Of a stretch of 41,575 nt of DNA, positions 1 through 9,761 are shown one piece after another; within the stretch, counting starts at the first letter, position 1; the number at the start of each line of letters is the position of its first letter. The DNA is from Mycoplasmoidaceae bacterium. GTDB taxonomy: Bacteria; Bacillota_I; Bacilli_A; Mycoplasmatales; Mycoplasmoidaceae. The stretch spans positions 1-41,575 of the forward strand of contig JAKSVN010000006.1 of assembly GCA_024427125.1 (NCBI GenBank). Reading direction: 5' to 3'. The notes beneath the pieces were generated by a model. The model worked only from the letters and a program-made list of their open reading frames with translations. It was not told the DNA's origin and did no database searches. The translations under genes were made by a program, and so were the position numbers.

Positions 1-2
1 AA

Positions 3-2069
3 TTTGTTGGAAATACTACAGTGAAAGTTAAAAAAGGTAAAGTTTTTGGTGCTATCATTCCTCCAAAGGCCACCAAACCATATGCCGAATTTGAAAATTG
101 ATATTATGTTAATGATGCTGGTCAACAAGTTGACCTTGAACCAACAACAATCATTGATAGGGATTTAGAAATTCAACCATCATTTTCTCTTATTCCTGTT
201 CCTGGTCATACCGCAAGCATGACTTTTGATTTATTATTTGAAAGTGATCTAATAGGAGAAATACCAGGGAAACTTTATGAAGGATATAATGTAACAATTT
301 TTAATATTGGTACAACTTTTGATGACATCACTAAGCCTATTGTTGTCCCAGTTGATGAAATGAAAGATGCTGGTTTTGTTTTTATTGGATGATACGATAG
401 CCCATATGATGATGGCAATCGAATTCTAAATGATTTTGTCCCGACAAATAGTATGACAGTATATGCGCATTATACGAATTGTTTTGGCCATTCATGAGAT
501 AATCCATATCCTTTATCTCAGTCGTTAAATTTTACAGCAACATCGGAGAATGCAACTGTAACATTGCAATGTGAGGGTGCTACACTTCCTGATGATGTTA
601 AATACTGTTATGATTTTCAATATAATTTACAAGATGGAGTATCAGTTAAAACGTTTCAAGAAGGTGTTCCTGTTGAAGTGGAAAAAGGTCATACTCTTTG
701 TGTTTTTGCGGGTGATCCAGATTCTTTATCTCCTTTTTCCTATCCTAGCAGTGACCCCGCTAACCCAAATTATCGTCACTTCCAAATTTCTGGTGATATT
801 TGATTATCAGGTTCATTAGAAAATTTAATTGATGGCGGTAGTGGTTTAGTTCGGGTAGAAAATTTAATTGATCAAGTTATTTATAATGGTGAGTATGGTT
901 TCTATAAATTATTTGACAACGCTACAAATGGTGATCCTAATTCTCATCTTCATATTTCACATGATATTGTATATCAAAAGGATCTTTATATTGATGAAGA
1001 CATAGAATATTATAGTGCTCCTTTTATGCCATTTACAACTATTGGAGCAAGTGTTTTTGGATCAATGTTTAGCAATTCTGGGTTAGAAAACATACCTTAT
1101 TCCTTACTAAGACCCAGAAAAGATAGTGAGGGCATTGATACAGTAACAATTGAAGGCGGAAACGCTTTACAATCAATGTTTAATAATTGCATAAACATTA
1201 CATCTATCCCAGAAGATTTGTTTGCATATTTCAATCCAACACAATACGGTCAAGACCGAACTTGTTACTTAATGTTTAACAATTGCAGTGGATTAAAAGG
1301 CAATTTGCCGGACAAATTACTGTCAAATTTGCCTGCTGGTGATTATTGCTTTGCAAATATGTTTTCTCATTGTACTAATATTACGGGAGTTGGTGAGCGT
1401 TTCCTAGCACCGGTAGGAGCAGTTAATATGTGTGATAATATGTTTGCTGATTGCCCTTCATTAGTTAATTTGCCAACACATTTGATGAACACAGACACCC
1501 CAATAAGCGGTTCGTTTACTAAACAATTTTACCATATGTTTTATGAATGTGGGTCGATAGTTGAAATCCCAAAAGGGTTTTTATCAAATTCAGTTAAGTC
1601 ACTAGGGTCTCAAGCATGTATGGAAATGTTCAGTGGTTCAAACGGTTCTAATGTACGTAGAATTAATGCTTTTTTGCCTTTTACCAACACAACTGCGTAT
1701 GCTTCACAATCTGTAGAAGGCATATTCGGTACAAACGAAAAAAATGTGGAATATATTGATCCTGACTTTTTCAAAAATTTAAATGTAAATATTACTTTTG
1801 GCAGCCGATGTATGACGGGTCTTTTCCGAGGAATGGGAACATATTATGACAAAGATGGCACAACAATATTGGGAAAATGGGAAATTACACAAGTTGGAAG
1901 CAGTGGCGATGATCCAGATACTGGTTATTTATTTATGGATTTAACTGGTTCAACTGCCACAACAGCAGCATTTCCTAACATGTTCTCTGGCTGAAAATGT
2001 GTGAGCTTTAAAGGCACCCCAGCACCTAATTACAAATATTACATAAATTTTGTTCCAAATCCCGCATAA
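3..2069 (+). CDS. BspA-like leucine-rich-repeat surface protein, 5' end outside window
   Basis: The frame is open from the left edge to TAA at 2067-2069 when TGA is Trp (for example at 801-803 and 1992-1994), leaving 688 residues. Near residues 115-160 there is an InlB B-repeat/Flg_new-type unit (GFVFIGWYD, then MTVYAHYT). From about residue 340 onward come repeated units of the type MF-x2-C-x2-I-x2-IP (MFNNCSGLKG, MFSHCTNITG, MFADCPSLVNLP, MFYECGSIVEIP). This pattern is typical of BspA/TpLRR or DUF285 surface proteins of Mollicutes and trichomonads. Such proteins are usually exported and act in adhesion. The N-terminus, including any lipoprotein signal, lies outside the window. Family is confident; adhesive function is inferred. 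Confidence 0.8.
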
Positions 2070-2076
2070 TTTCTTT

Positions 2077-2104
2077 AATGTCTCCTTTGGGAGACGTTTT
2101 TATT
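2077..2104 (+). terminator. Rho-independent terminator of the surface-protein gene
   Basis: The arms AATGTCTCC and GGAGACGTT pair around the loop TTTG and are followed by a T-rich run. It begins 8 bases after the stop codon of the BspA-like gene. Confidence 0.8.
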
Positions 2105-2141
2105 TAACAACAAATTATTTAATGTTAAGTAATCAAAAAAC

Positions 2142-2168
2142 AAAAAACCAGGTTTTGCCTGGTTTTTT
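2142..2168 (-). terminator. tmRNA terminator
   Basis: The arms AAAAAACCAGG and CCTGGTTTTTT form a perfect hairpin with T runs on both strands. On the minus strand it follows the tmRNA 3' end by a few bases, so it most likely ends the tmRNA transcript. It can also back up the plus-strand terminator at 2077. Confidence 0.8.
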
Positions 2169-2174
2169 TCATTA

Positions 2175-2570
2175 TGGTGGAGATGGTGGGAATCGAACCC
2201 ACTTCCATCTAACACCCAAAATAAGCTTCTACAGTTTAGTTTGAATTTCTAGCTTCATCTATACTCTTGTGTAATCAAACTAACACGGTATAGACATAGC
2301 TAATAGTTTTCGTCTATCTTATTAGCATCAATAGATATATTAATCTTTAAACAATAGCAACAAATACAAAGATTAAGAAGTATTAGTTGTTAGCTAGGTT
2401 AAACTAGGCTAAAGCGTAGTTGTAGTTAGCTTGTTGAAGTTTGTTAGCCATGAAAGCTTCTTCAAGGTTAACATTTTCAGAGTCTGCACGTTGACAGCCT
2501 TGAGCTATAAGGGGCTAACCCCACTGCCACTTAAATCAGATATGCTAGATGTCGAAACCTGTGCATCCCC
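2175..2570 (-). ncRNA. ssrA: Transfer-messenger RNA (tmRNA)
   Basis: Read on the minus strand, the RNA starts GGGGATG and ends CATCTCC-A-CCA. These ends pair as a 7-bp acceptor stem with one G-U, and a T-arm-like GTGGGTTCGATTCCCAC precedes the end. With SmpB it rescues stalled ribosomes. The tag frame runs from a GCA resume codon at 2487-2485 to TAG at 2406-2404 and encodes 27 residues, beginning ADSENVNLEE and ending NYNYALA. The YALA ending is the usual degradation signal for Lon/FtsH-type proteases. CCA is encoded. The length of 396 nt is normal. Apparent protein frames inside this stretch are spurious. Confidence 0.95.
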
Positions 2571-2586
2571 ATTTAGTGGTAGTGAT

Positions 2587-2592
2587 ATTATA
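2587..2592 (-). promoter_or_regulatory. -10 box of the tmRNA promoter
   Basis: The minus strand reads TATAAT here, 16 bases upstream of the mature 5' end. A short leader removed by RNase P would be expected. I see no clear -35 box. Confidence 0.6.
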
Positions 2593-2681
2593 CAACAATA
2601 TGTACTTTCACTAAATTTAGTTGTTTTTAGATAAATTTGACATAAAAATAGCAACCTAATTATTAATCCAAATTTTTGCTT

Positions 2682-2703
2682 CTTTCGCGCGCAAATGCGA
2701 AAG
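2682..2703. repeat. GC-rich inverted repeat upstream of yaaA
   Basis: The arms CTTTCGC and GCGAAAG are perfect and flank GCGCAAAT. The CGCGC core stands out in a very AT-rich spacer. It lies between the tmRNA promoter and the yaaA promoter with no T run, so it is not a standard terminator. Confidence 0.5.
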
Positions 2704-2715
2704 TAATCTCTTTAC

Positions 2716-2745
2716 TTATACCAATATATAAATATATTGGTATAA
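2716..2745. promoter_or_regulatory. 14-bp perfect palindrome over the yaaA-gyrB-gyrA -35 region, candidate operator
   Basis: The arms TTATACCAATATAT and ATATATTGGTATAA are perfect and separated by AA. The right arm covers the place where a -35 box would fall for the TATAAT at 2761-2766. That position is typical of a repressor site. No T run follows, which argues against a terminator. The bound protein, if any, is unknown. Confidence 0.55.
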
Positions 2746-2760
2746 AAAAGTTTATTAAGT

Positions 2761-2766
2761 TATAAT
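2761..2766 (+). promoter_or_regulatory. -10 box for yaaA-gyrB-gyrA, giving a leaderless transcript
   Basis: TATAAT ends 6 bases before the yaaA ATG at 2773. Transcription would start at or next to the start codon, leaving no room for a ribosome binding site. Confidence 0.65.
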
Positions 2767-2772
2767 TTCTTT

Positions 2773-2994
2773 ATGTTAGACAAGAACATTGTTATTCGTT
2801 CTGAGTTTATAACTTTAGCACAATTATTAAAGTTTGCTGATGTTATCTCTTCGGGGGGACAAGCTAAAGATTTTTTAGCACAAAACACAATAGTGATCAA
2901 TGGTCAAAATGACAATCGCCGTGGTAGAAAACTCTATCCTGGCGACAAAATTGTTATTAATAATGACATTTGTCTAACATTAATTAAAAATTAA
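2773..2994 (+). CDS. yaaA: S4-domain RNA-binding protein YaaA
   Basis: This 73-residue protein is a single S4 RNA-binding fold: [19 protein letters not shown], then the turn [18 protein letters not shown] near residues 43-60. It matches the YaaA/RlbA-type small S4 protein that lies between dnaN and recF-gyrB in Firmicutes. Its exact role is not established; S4 domains bind structured rRNA or tRNA. It starts at ATG 2773 directly after a -10 box, so it is probably translated leaderless. gyrB follows after 11 bases, as in Bacillus except that recF is absent. It is not ribosomal protein S4, which is about 200 residues. Confidence 0.85.
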   Translation: MLDKNIVIRSEFITLAQLLKFADVISSGGQAKDFLAQNTIVINGQNDNRRGRKLYPGDKIVINNDICLTLIKN

Positions 2995-3005
2995 CAGGTA
3001 AAAAT

Positions 3006-4967
3006 ATGGCAGAAGAACAAAAAGTTAATAATGCCGAATATGACTCTTCCAATATTAAAATCTTGGAAGGTCTAGAGGCAGTAAGAAAAAGACCTGGAAT
3101 GTATATCGGTTCTACCGGTGTAGACGGTCTTCACCAACTTATCTGGGAAATTGTTGATAACTCTATCGACGAATGTATGGGTGGCTATGCTACCAGAGTT
3201 ATCGTTACTCAGAAAAAAGATGGTGCCATAGTCGTAGACGACGATGGTCGTGGTATTCCGGTAGATATTCACCCTAAAACAAAGAAATCAACAGTAGAAA
3301 CAGTTTTAACTGTATTACACGCTGGTGGTAAGTTTGATAACACATCTTACAAGATTTCTGGTGGATTACACGGTGTAGGTGCGTCTTGTGTTAACGGTTT
3401 ATCAGAATATATGAAAGTATGAGTAAACCGTGACTATGATACCTACTTCGTAGAATTTAGAAATGGTGGTCATGCAGTTGAACCACTAAAAGTAATTGGT
3501 AAATCTGAAACAAAGCCACATGGTACAACAATTGAATTTGTACCAGACTTTACAATTATGGAAAAACTTCCATATGAAGATGACCGTATTATTGCAAGAA
3601 TGAAACAACTAGCCTTCTTAAACAAAGGTGTTAAGTTAGTTTACATTAACGAAAAGACTGACCAAAGACATGAATGATTGTATGAAGGTGGTCTAAACGA
3701 ATACGTTGCAGAACTTAATAGAGATAAAGAACCATTAGTTCCTGATATCATCTATGGTGAAATCAGACAAAAAACTAAAGTTCCTAACGTTCTAGAAGAA
3801 ACATACTACGACATTAATGTCGAAGTTGCTTTCCAATATAACAAAGGATATGCAAACTCTTTATATTCATTCTGTAACAACATTAATACTTCTGAAGGTG
3901 GTACACATGAAGAAGGATTTAGACTTGCATTAACAAGAATCATTAACAAAGCTGCAATTGAAAAGAAGTTAATGAAAGATACAGATGACAAGTTAACAAA
4001 AGATGACGTTACTGAAGGTTTGGTTGCTATCTTATCAATTAAGCACCCAAACCCTCAATATGAAGGTCAAACTAAGAGAAAACTTGGAAATACTGAAGTA
4101 AGACAATTAGTTAATAGTGTAACTAGTCAAATCTTTGAAAAGTATTTACAAGAAAACCCAAATGAAGCAATGATGATCATCAGAAAGATCATGCTTGCTG
4201 CTGAAGCTAGAAAGAAATCACAAGAAGCTAGAGAAATTACTAGAAGAAAATCTCCATTTGAAACTGGTGGTCTTCCTGGTAAACTAGCAGACTGTTCTTC
4301 TAGAGATTCATCTATCTGTGAGTTATATATCGTCGAAGGTGACTCAGCTGGTGGATCAGCTAAATTAGGTAGAAACAGAGAGTTCCAAGCTATTCTACCA
4401 CTACGTGGTAAGATTATCAACGTAGAAAAAGCTAAAACTGAAAAAATCTTTGATAATGCCGAAATCCAAGCACTAATTACTGCCATAGGAATCGGTGTAA
4501 TGCCTGAAATAGATATGACAAAGATTCGTTACAACAAGATCATCATCATGACAGATGCTGACGTTGATGGTGCACACATTCGTATCTTGATGTTAACATT
4601 CTTCTTTAGATATATGAAACCACTTATTGAACAAGGACATGTCTTCTTTGCAAGACCACCTTTGTTCAAATACCAAGCTGGTAAGAGTGTTAAATATGCT
4701 TACTCTGACCAAGAACTTGAAGACTTTAAAAAAGAAGCTGGTAACCAAAGATACACTATTCAACGTTATAAAGGTCTTGGTGAAATGAACCCAGAACAAC
4801 TTTGAGAAACAACTATGGACCCAACTAACAGAACAATTGTTAAAGTTACAATTGCTGATGCAATTGAAGCAGACAAACAATTTAGTTTCTTGATGGGTGA
4901 TGATGTTGCTCCAAGAAAAGACTTCATTAAAACAAACGCGAAGTTTGTTAAGAACATTGATGCATAA
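3006..4967 (+). CDS. gyrB: DNA gyrase subunit B
   Basis: GyrB is the ATPase and TOPRIM subunit of gyrase, which introduces negative supercoils as GyrA2GyrB2. The 653-residue protein begins with the GHKL ATPase region ([50 protein letters not shown]). The TOPRIM domain shows [12 protein letters not shown] near residue 440 and [12 protein letters not shown] near 515. TGA codons at 3420-3422, 3675-3677 and 4803-4805 must be read as Trp. ATG 3006 is preceded by AGG at a suitable distance. It lies 11 bases after yaaA and 17 bases before gyrA, so the three form one operon. A ParE identity is less likely because of the yaaA and gyrA context. Confidence 0.96.
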
Positions 4968-4984
4968 GGAAAGGAGTTTAGATT

Positions 4985-7513
4985 ATGGCAAATGAAAATA
5001 ATATTCGTGAACAACTAGAAAAATCTAAAGTTGATGAAAAAGAAATAGCCAAGGAATTACAAAACTCTTTCCTTGAATATGCAATGAGCGTTATCGTTGC
5101 AAGAGCGTTACCAGATGCTCGTGATGGTTTTAAACCAGTACATAGACGTGTTCTATATGCTGCTTGAAACTTAGGTATGACTTCTGGTTCTCAATATAAG
5201 AAATCAGCTAGACTTGTCGGTGAAGTAATCGGTAAGTTCCACCCACATGGTGATACTGCTGTTTATGAAACAATGGTAAGAATGGCTCAAGATTTCTCTA
5301 TGAGATATCCATTAATCGATGGACATGGTAACTTTGGTTCTATCGATGGTGATGGTGCTGCAGCTATGCGTTATACTGAAGCTAAAATGTCAAAGCTTGC
5401 AGATACAATGTTAGCTGACATTGAAAAAAACACAGTTGATTTAGTAGATAACTATGATGGATCAGAAAAAGAACCCTTGGTTCTACCATCATTATTCCCT
5501 AACATGTTAGCTAATGGATCAAGTGGTATTGCAGTAGGTATGGCAACAAACATGCCACCACACAACTTAAATGAAATTGCTGCTGGTGTTGAACTTGTTG
5601 CAAAAAATCCTAACTGTACAACAGATGATATCATGCAAGTGCTAAAAGGACCAGACTTCCCAACAGGAGCAAGTATTATTGGCGCAAGTGGTATTAGAGA
5701 ATACTTTGAAACTGGACATGGTTCAGTAACAGTTAGATCTAAAACTGATATTGAATACATGGACAATGGTAAACCAAGAATTATTGTCCATGAAATTCCT
5801 TACGTAGTAAACAAATCACAACTAATTGAAAAGATTACACAATTAGTTAAAGATGGTAAGATTAGTGGTATTACTGACTTACGTGATGAATCTAACCGTT
5901 TAGGTATACGTATTGTAATTGAACTAAGAAGAGATGTTGTTCCTGAAGTTATCTTAAACCAGCTATATAAGATGACTCAATTGCAAACATCATTCTCAGT
6001 TAACATGTTAGCTTTGGTTAACAATGAACCTAAAGTGCTTAACATGAAACAGGCGCTTCAAATATATATTGATCACCAAATTGAAGTACTTATTAGAAAA
6101 ACTAAATTTGATCTAGAAAAAGCAAAAGCTAGACTTCACATTCTAGAAGGTTTACATATTGCTTCTCAACATATTGATGAAATCATCAAAATGATTAAGA
6201 ATGCAAAAGATGATAAAGTTCTTCTAGAAGACTTAATGAAGAAATTCAAATTAAGTGAAATTCAAGCAAAAGCAATTCTAGAAATGAAACTTCGTTCATT
6301 ATCTGGAATGGAACAAGCCAAGATTACTAATGAAATTAAAGAATTAGAAATTGCTTGTAAAGAATACAACTCGGTTCTTCAAGACAAGAATAAACAAATT
6401 GATTTAATTCTTGCCGCATTAAAGAAACTGGTGGATAGATTCGGCGATGAAAGAAGAACTGAAATTGCTTACAACCTATCATCTTCAATTGATGATGAAG
6501 ACTTAATTCCTATTGAAGACGTTGTTATTACTATGTCAACAAGAGGATATCTAAAACGTCTTCCAATTGATGAATATAGATCTCAACACCGTGGTGGTGT
6601 AGGTGTAACTGGTACAGCAACACACAATGATGATAACGTTGCTAAGATTGTTGTTGCTAACACTCACACTGACATCTTAATCTTTACAGATTATGGTAAA
6701 GTTTATAGATTAAGAGGACATGAAATTCCTGTAGGATCTAAACAATCTAAAGGTATTCCTGCTATTAACTTTATTCAAATTGAAAAAGATGAAAAGATTA
6801 TTACAATGCTACCAATAGATGATTATGAAGAACAAAAATCATTAATCTTCTGTTCAGCTAATGGTATTGTAAAACGTACTTCATTAATTGAATACGAACA
6901 CATTAACAGAAATGGTAAAATTGCCTTAGGATTAAAAGAAGGTGACAAACTATTTGATGTTAAGATTGTTGCAGAAGACAATAATGTCTTCATTGGAAAC
7001 TCAACTGGTAAACTAGTAAGATTCAAAGTTTCTGATGTAAGAAACATGGGTCGTACAGCAGCTGGTGTTAAAGGTATTAACATTGATGGTGGTACAGTAG
7101 TAGGATTTAGTACTAGTATGGCTGGTAATAAGATTCTATCTATTGGTACACGTGGTGTTGGTAAGATTACTGATGTTGAAGAATATCGTGAAACAAAACG
7201 TGGTGCTAAGGGTGTAACTACATTAAAAGTAACACCAAAGACTGGAAAACTTGTCTTTGCTGCTGCTGTTACTGGTAATGAAGATGCTTTGATTATGACA
7301 AGGAAGAATATGATTATTCGTATGTCATTATCAGAAGTAAGAGATATAGGTCGTGCAACTCAAGGTGTTAAGTTAATCAAACTTGATGATGAAGATAGAA
7401 TTGCATCTATTGCCATCTTCAAGAATGATGAAGCAGAAGGTGGCGAACCAAACCCAGAAGGTGCTCCATCCGCTCCAGATGAAGCAGTAGAAATGTCTCC
7501 AGAAAATCACTAA
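4985..7513 (+). CDS. gyrA: DNA gyrase subunit A
   Basis: GyrA carries the DNA breakage-reunion site and the DNA-wrapping C-terminal domain. The 842 residues include the catalytic Tyr130 in [12 protein letters not shown], the quinolone-pocket region [17 protein letters not shown] (residues 86-102), a coiled-coil stretch near 365-460, and beta-pinwheel blades. The GyrA-box is QHRGGVG. The end is an acidic tail rich in Glu and Pro ([16 protein letters not shown]). TGA at 5165-5167 is Trp. A strong AAAGGAG lies 8 bases before ATG 4985. Thr91 occupies the position of E. coli Ser83, and Glu95 that of Asp87. Confidence 0.96.
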
Positions 7514-7544
7514 ATTAAAAAGAGGTAAAACCTCTTTTTTTAAT
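7514..7544. terminator. Bidirectional terminator between gyrA and the convergent membrane-protein gene
   Basis: Arms AAAAAGAGG and CCTCTTTTT flank TAAAA, with T runs on both strands. It sits between the stop codons of two convergent genes and can serve both. Confidence 0.85.
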
Positions 7545-7545
7545 T

Positions 7546-8481
7546 TTATTTATAGATGTTTTGTATTGTGTAACTTGTAATTGAACCCACTGTCATAAGT
7601 GGTCCACCAATAAACATTGGTAAACACATTAGAATAACAACTTTTTGTTGTTCATTTTCATTTTTTGGCATGGTCTTTCCATTACAAACAAATAACAAAA
7701 TAATGAACGATAAAGCACAGATTAAAATGATTGTTTCACATATAAGTGGCACTAAGTGAATCTTTCCATTATTTTTAGACATTTTCACATCTATTAATAG
7801 AATTTTAAGTACAACACACGCTACGGATAATACAGCTAAAGCCACAATAGTTCCGCCCATTTGCCAATATATATGCATTTGTTGTAAGTCTGTTGTTTCT
7901 GAAACTCTTTCTGTATAAAATATACTATCCACACCACCCATAGGAATAATGCAGAGTGAAAAAAATAAACATGTATAAATAATGATAAATGATAACACAA
8001 AATTAATTGTTTCATTTTTATTATTAAAATTAATGTTTTGTCTATGAACCAAATAGTTCGAAATGTTGCCAATTATCATAGCACACCAGCCTGTAGACTC
8101 TACACAGACTAATGTAGATGTGACGGCGCCTATTTTTTCTCGCATCGTTTTTGTACCAGGCCAAAACGTAAATGCTGATAATGATATTACGGCACCTGCC
8201 ACTACTAATAAGTTAGTAACGATTGATAGTATGGCTTCTTTCTTATTTTGCTTTCTTATACTATCAATTGAGCAAAATACTATTTTTATTATTGAAATAA
8301 TAGCTGATAAAGAAGCAAAGGCAATAAAAATACCACCTAACAATCAATTTATGTTAGAAATATATCCATTGCTACTGAATAAAAGCGTTCCAAGCGGGGA
8401 AATAATTATGCAAAAACATATAAGAGTGCATGCAAGTTCACTTAAGCTTAAAACTAAATTCAATTTCTTCTTATTTTCCAT
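7546..8481 (-). CDS. Eight-helix integral membrane protein of unknown function
   Basis: The frame starts at ATG 8481-8479, with AGAAGGA about 7 bases upstream, and passes through TGA at 8346-8344 as Trp. The 311 residues contain about eight hydrophobic segments, for example LACTLICFCIIISPLGTLLF, GGIFIAFASLSAIISIIKIV, INFVLSFIIIYTCLFFSLCI and VVILMCLPMFIGGPLMTVG. Lysine-rich loops such as KQNKKEA separate them. I recognise no transporter or enzyme motif. It is transcribed divergently from pyrC and convergently with gyrA, so neither neighbour predicts its role. It could be a substrate-specific permease or a structural membrane protein; nothing in the sequence decides this. Confidence 0.8.
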
Positions 8482-8499
8482 ATAAATTCCTTCTATAAA

Positions 8500-8505
8500 A
8501 TTATA
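8500..8505 (-). promoter_or_regulatory. -10 box for the divergent membrane-protein gene
   Basis: The minus strand reads TATAAT 18 bases upstream of the ATG, leaving a short leader that carries AGAAGGA. Confidence 0.6.
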
Positions 8506-8542
8506 TTATTTATATTTTTATATAAAAAATATAAATAGTGAT

Positions 8543-8548
8543 TATAAT
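8543..8548 (+). promoter_or_regulatory. -10 box of the pyrimidine operon
   Basis: TATAAT ends 15 bases before the pyrC ATG. The predicted leader is only about 8 bases and has no Shine-Dalgarno sequence. No PyrR-type attenuator or terminator fits in it, so the operon lacks the classical leader-based pyr control. Confidence 0.65.
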
Positions 8549-8563
8549 ATCTTAAGAACATTT

Positions 8564-9760
8564 ATGGGTAAATTGGAAATTAACTTTTTTGGTCTAGAAA
8601 AAAAGAAAACTGATTTTTTAATGTTTCTTGACAAATACCCACAATTAAATTCTAGTCAATATACTATTATCCCGGCTTTCATTGATGTGCATGTGCATTT
8701 CCGTGAACCGGGTTTTGTTTACAAGGAAACTATTTTAACTGGATCTAAAGCTGCAGCTAAAGGTGGATACACTACAGTTGCGACTATGCCTAACCTAAAT
8801 CCTGTGTCTGATACTGTAGAACATATTCAAGAACAATTGAACATTATTAAACAAGATGCAGTGATAAATGTTTTACCATATGGTTCAATAACAATAAACC
8901 AAGAAGGAAAACAAATTTCACCATTATCTGAAACAGCAAATTTAGTAATTGCTTTCTCTGATGATGGTAAAGGTGTGCAAAAAGATAATCTAATGAAAGA
9001 AGCTATGCTTAAAGCTAAAGCATTAGATAAAGTAATTGTTGCTCACTGCGAAGATAACACACTAATAAAGGGTGGTTATATTCACGATGGACAATATGCT
9101 AAAGAACATAATCATAAAGGAATATGTTCTGCAAGTGAATATGAACAAGTTAGAAGAGATATTGAACTTGTAAGAGAAACAGGATGTAAATATCATGTTT
9201 GTCATGTTTCCACTAAAGAATCAGTTGAATTGATTAGAAAAGCTAAACAAGATGGATTAGACATAACTTGTGAAACTGCACCTCACTATCTAATTCTTAA
9301 TGATTCAATGTTAAAAGAAGATGGATGTTTTAAAATTAATCCACCTATAAGAAGTGAACAAGACCAAGAAGCTTTAATCAAAGGTATCCAAGACGGAACT
9401 ATTGATATGATTGCTACAGATCATGCTCCACATGCAGAATCTGAAAAGAACAAAGGTTTAAAAGATAGTGCCTTTGGTGCAAGTGGTATAGAAATAGCTT
9501 TCCCATTACTATATACATACTTAGTAAAGAAAAATATTATCACAATGGATAAATTGCTAGACTTACTTGTTAACAATCCAAGAAAACGCTTTAATCTACC
9601 AGATAACAATGATTTTGCTATCTGAGATTTAAATACAAAAACAAAAATTGATCCAAACACATTCATATCAATGGGGCACAATACACCATTTAAGGGATAT
9701 GAAGTGTATGGAGTTAATCAATTAACTGTTTGCAATAGAAAGGTGGTCTACAAAAAATAG
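8564..9760 (+). CDS. pyrC: Dihydroorotase
   Basis: Dihydroorotase closes carbamoyl-aspartate to dihydroorotate, the third step of UMP synthesis. The 398-residue amidohydrolase shows the metal site DVHVHFREPG near residue 42, MPNLNPVSDT, VAHCEDNTLI, HVCHVSTKES, TAPHYL and the late Asp motif IATDHAPH. The usual end of the family, FISMGHNTPFKGYEVYG, is present only if TGA at 9623-9625 is Trp. It is a type-I bacterial dihydroorotase, not an allantoinase, given the adjacent pyr genes. It is first in the operon and starts near-leaderless at ATG 8564. The pyrK ATG follows its stop after one base. Confidence 0.93.
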
Positions 9761-9761
9761 T

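Noticed and set aside
2050..2634. Apparent small proteins on the plus strand at 2050-2244 and 2431-2634
   Set aside because: They lie over the terminator and antisense to the tmRNA, have no ribosome site and match nothing. The RNA gene explains the sequence.
2773..2994. Ribosomal protein S4
   Set aside because: The protein is a lone 73-residue S4 domain with YaaA gene context; ribosomal S4 is much longer.
3420..3677. Apparent premature stops splitting gyrB, and the same in many other genes
   Set aside because: All are TGA codons at conserved Trp or tolerant positions in otherwise intact frames. Code 4 explains them; these are not pseudogenes.
4127..4486. Long minus-strand frame inside gyrB
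   Set aside because: It is antisense to conserved TOPRIM codons and has no promoter or ribosome site.
8063..8485. 140-residue plus-strand frame opposite the eight-helix membrane protein
   Set aside because: It is the complement of a better-supported minus-strand gene with a ribosome site and membrane helices.
8482..8563. Possible PyrR-type or uracil-responsive leader before pyrC
   Set aside because: The -10 box lies too close to ATG to leave room for an attenuator, and no terminator hairpin is present.
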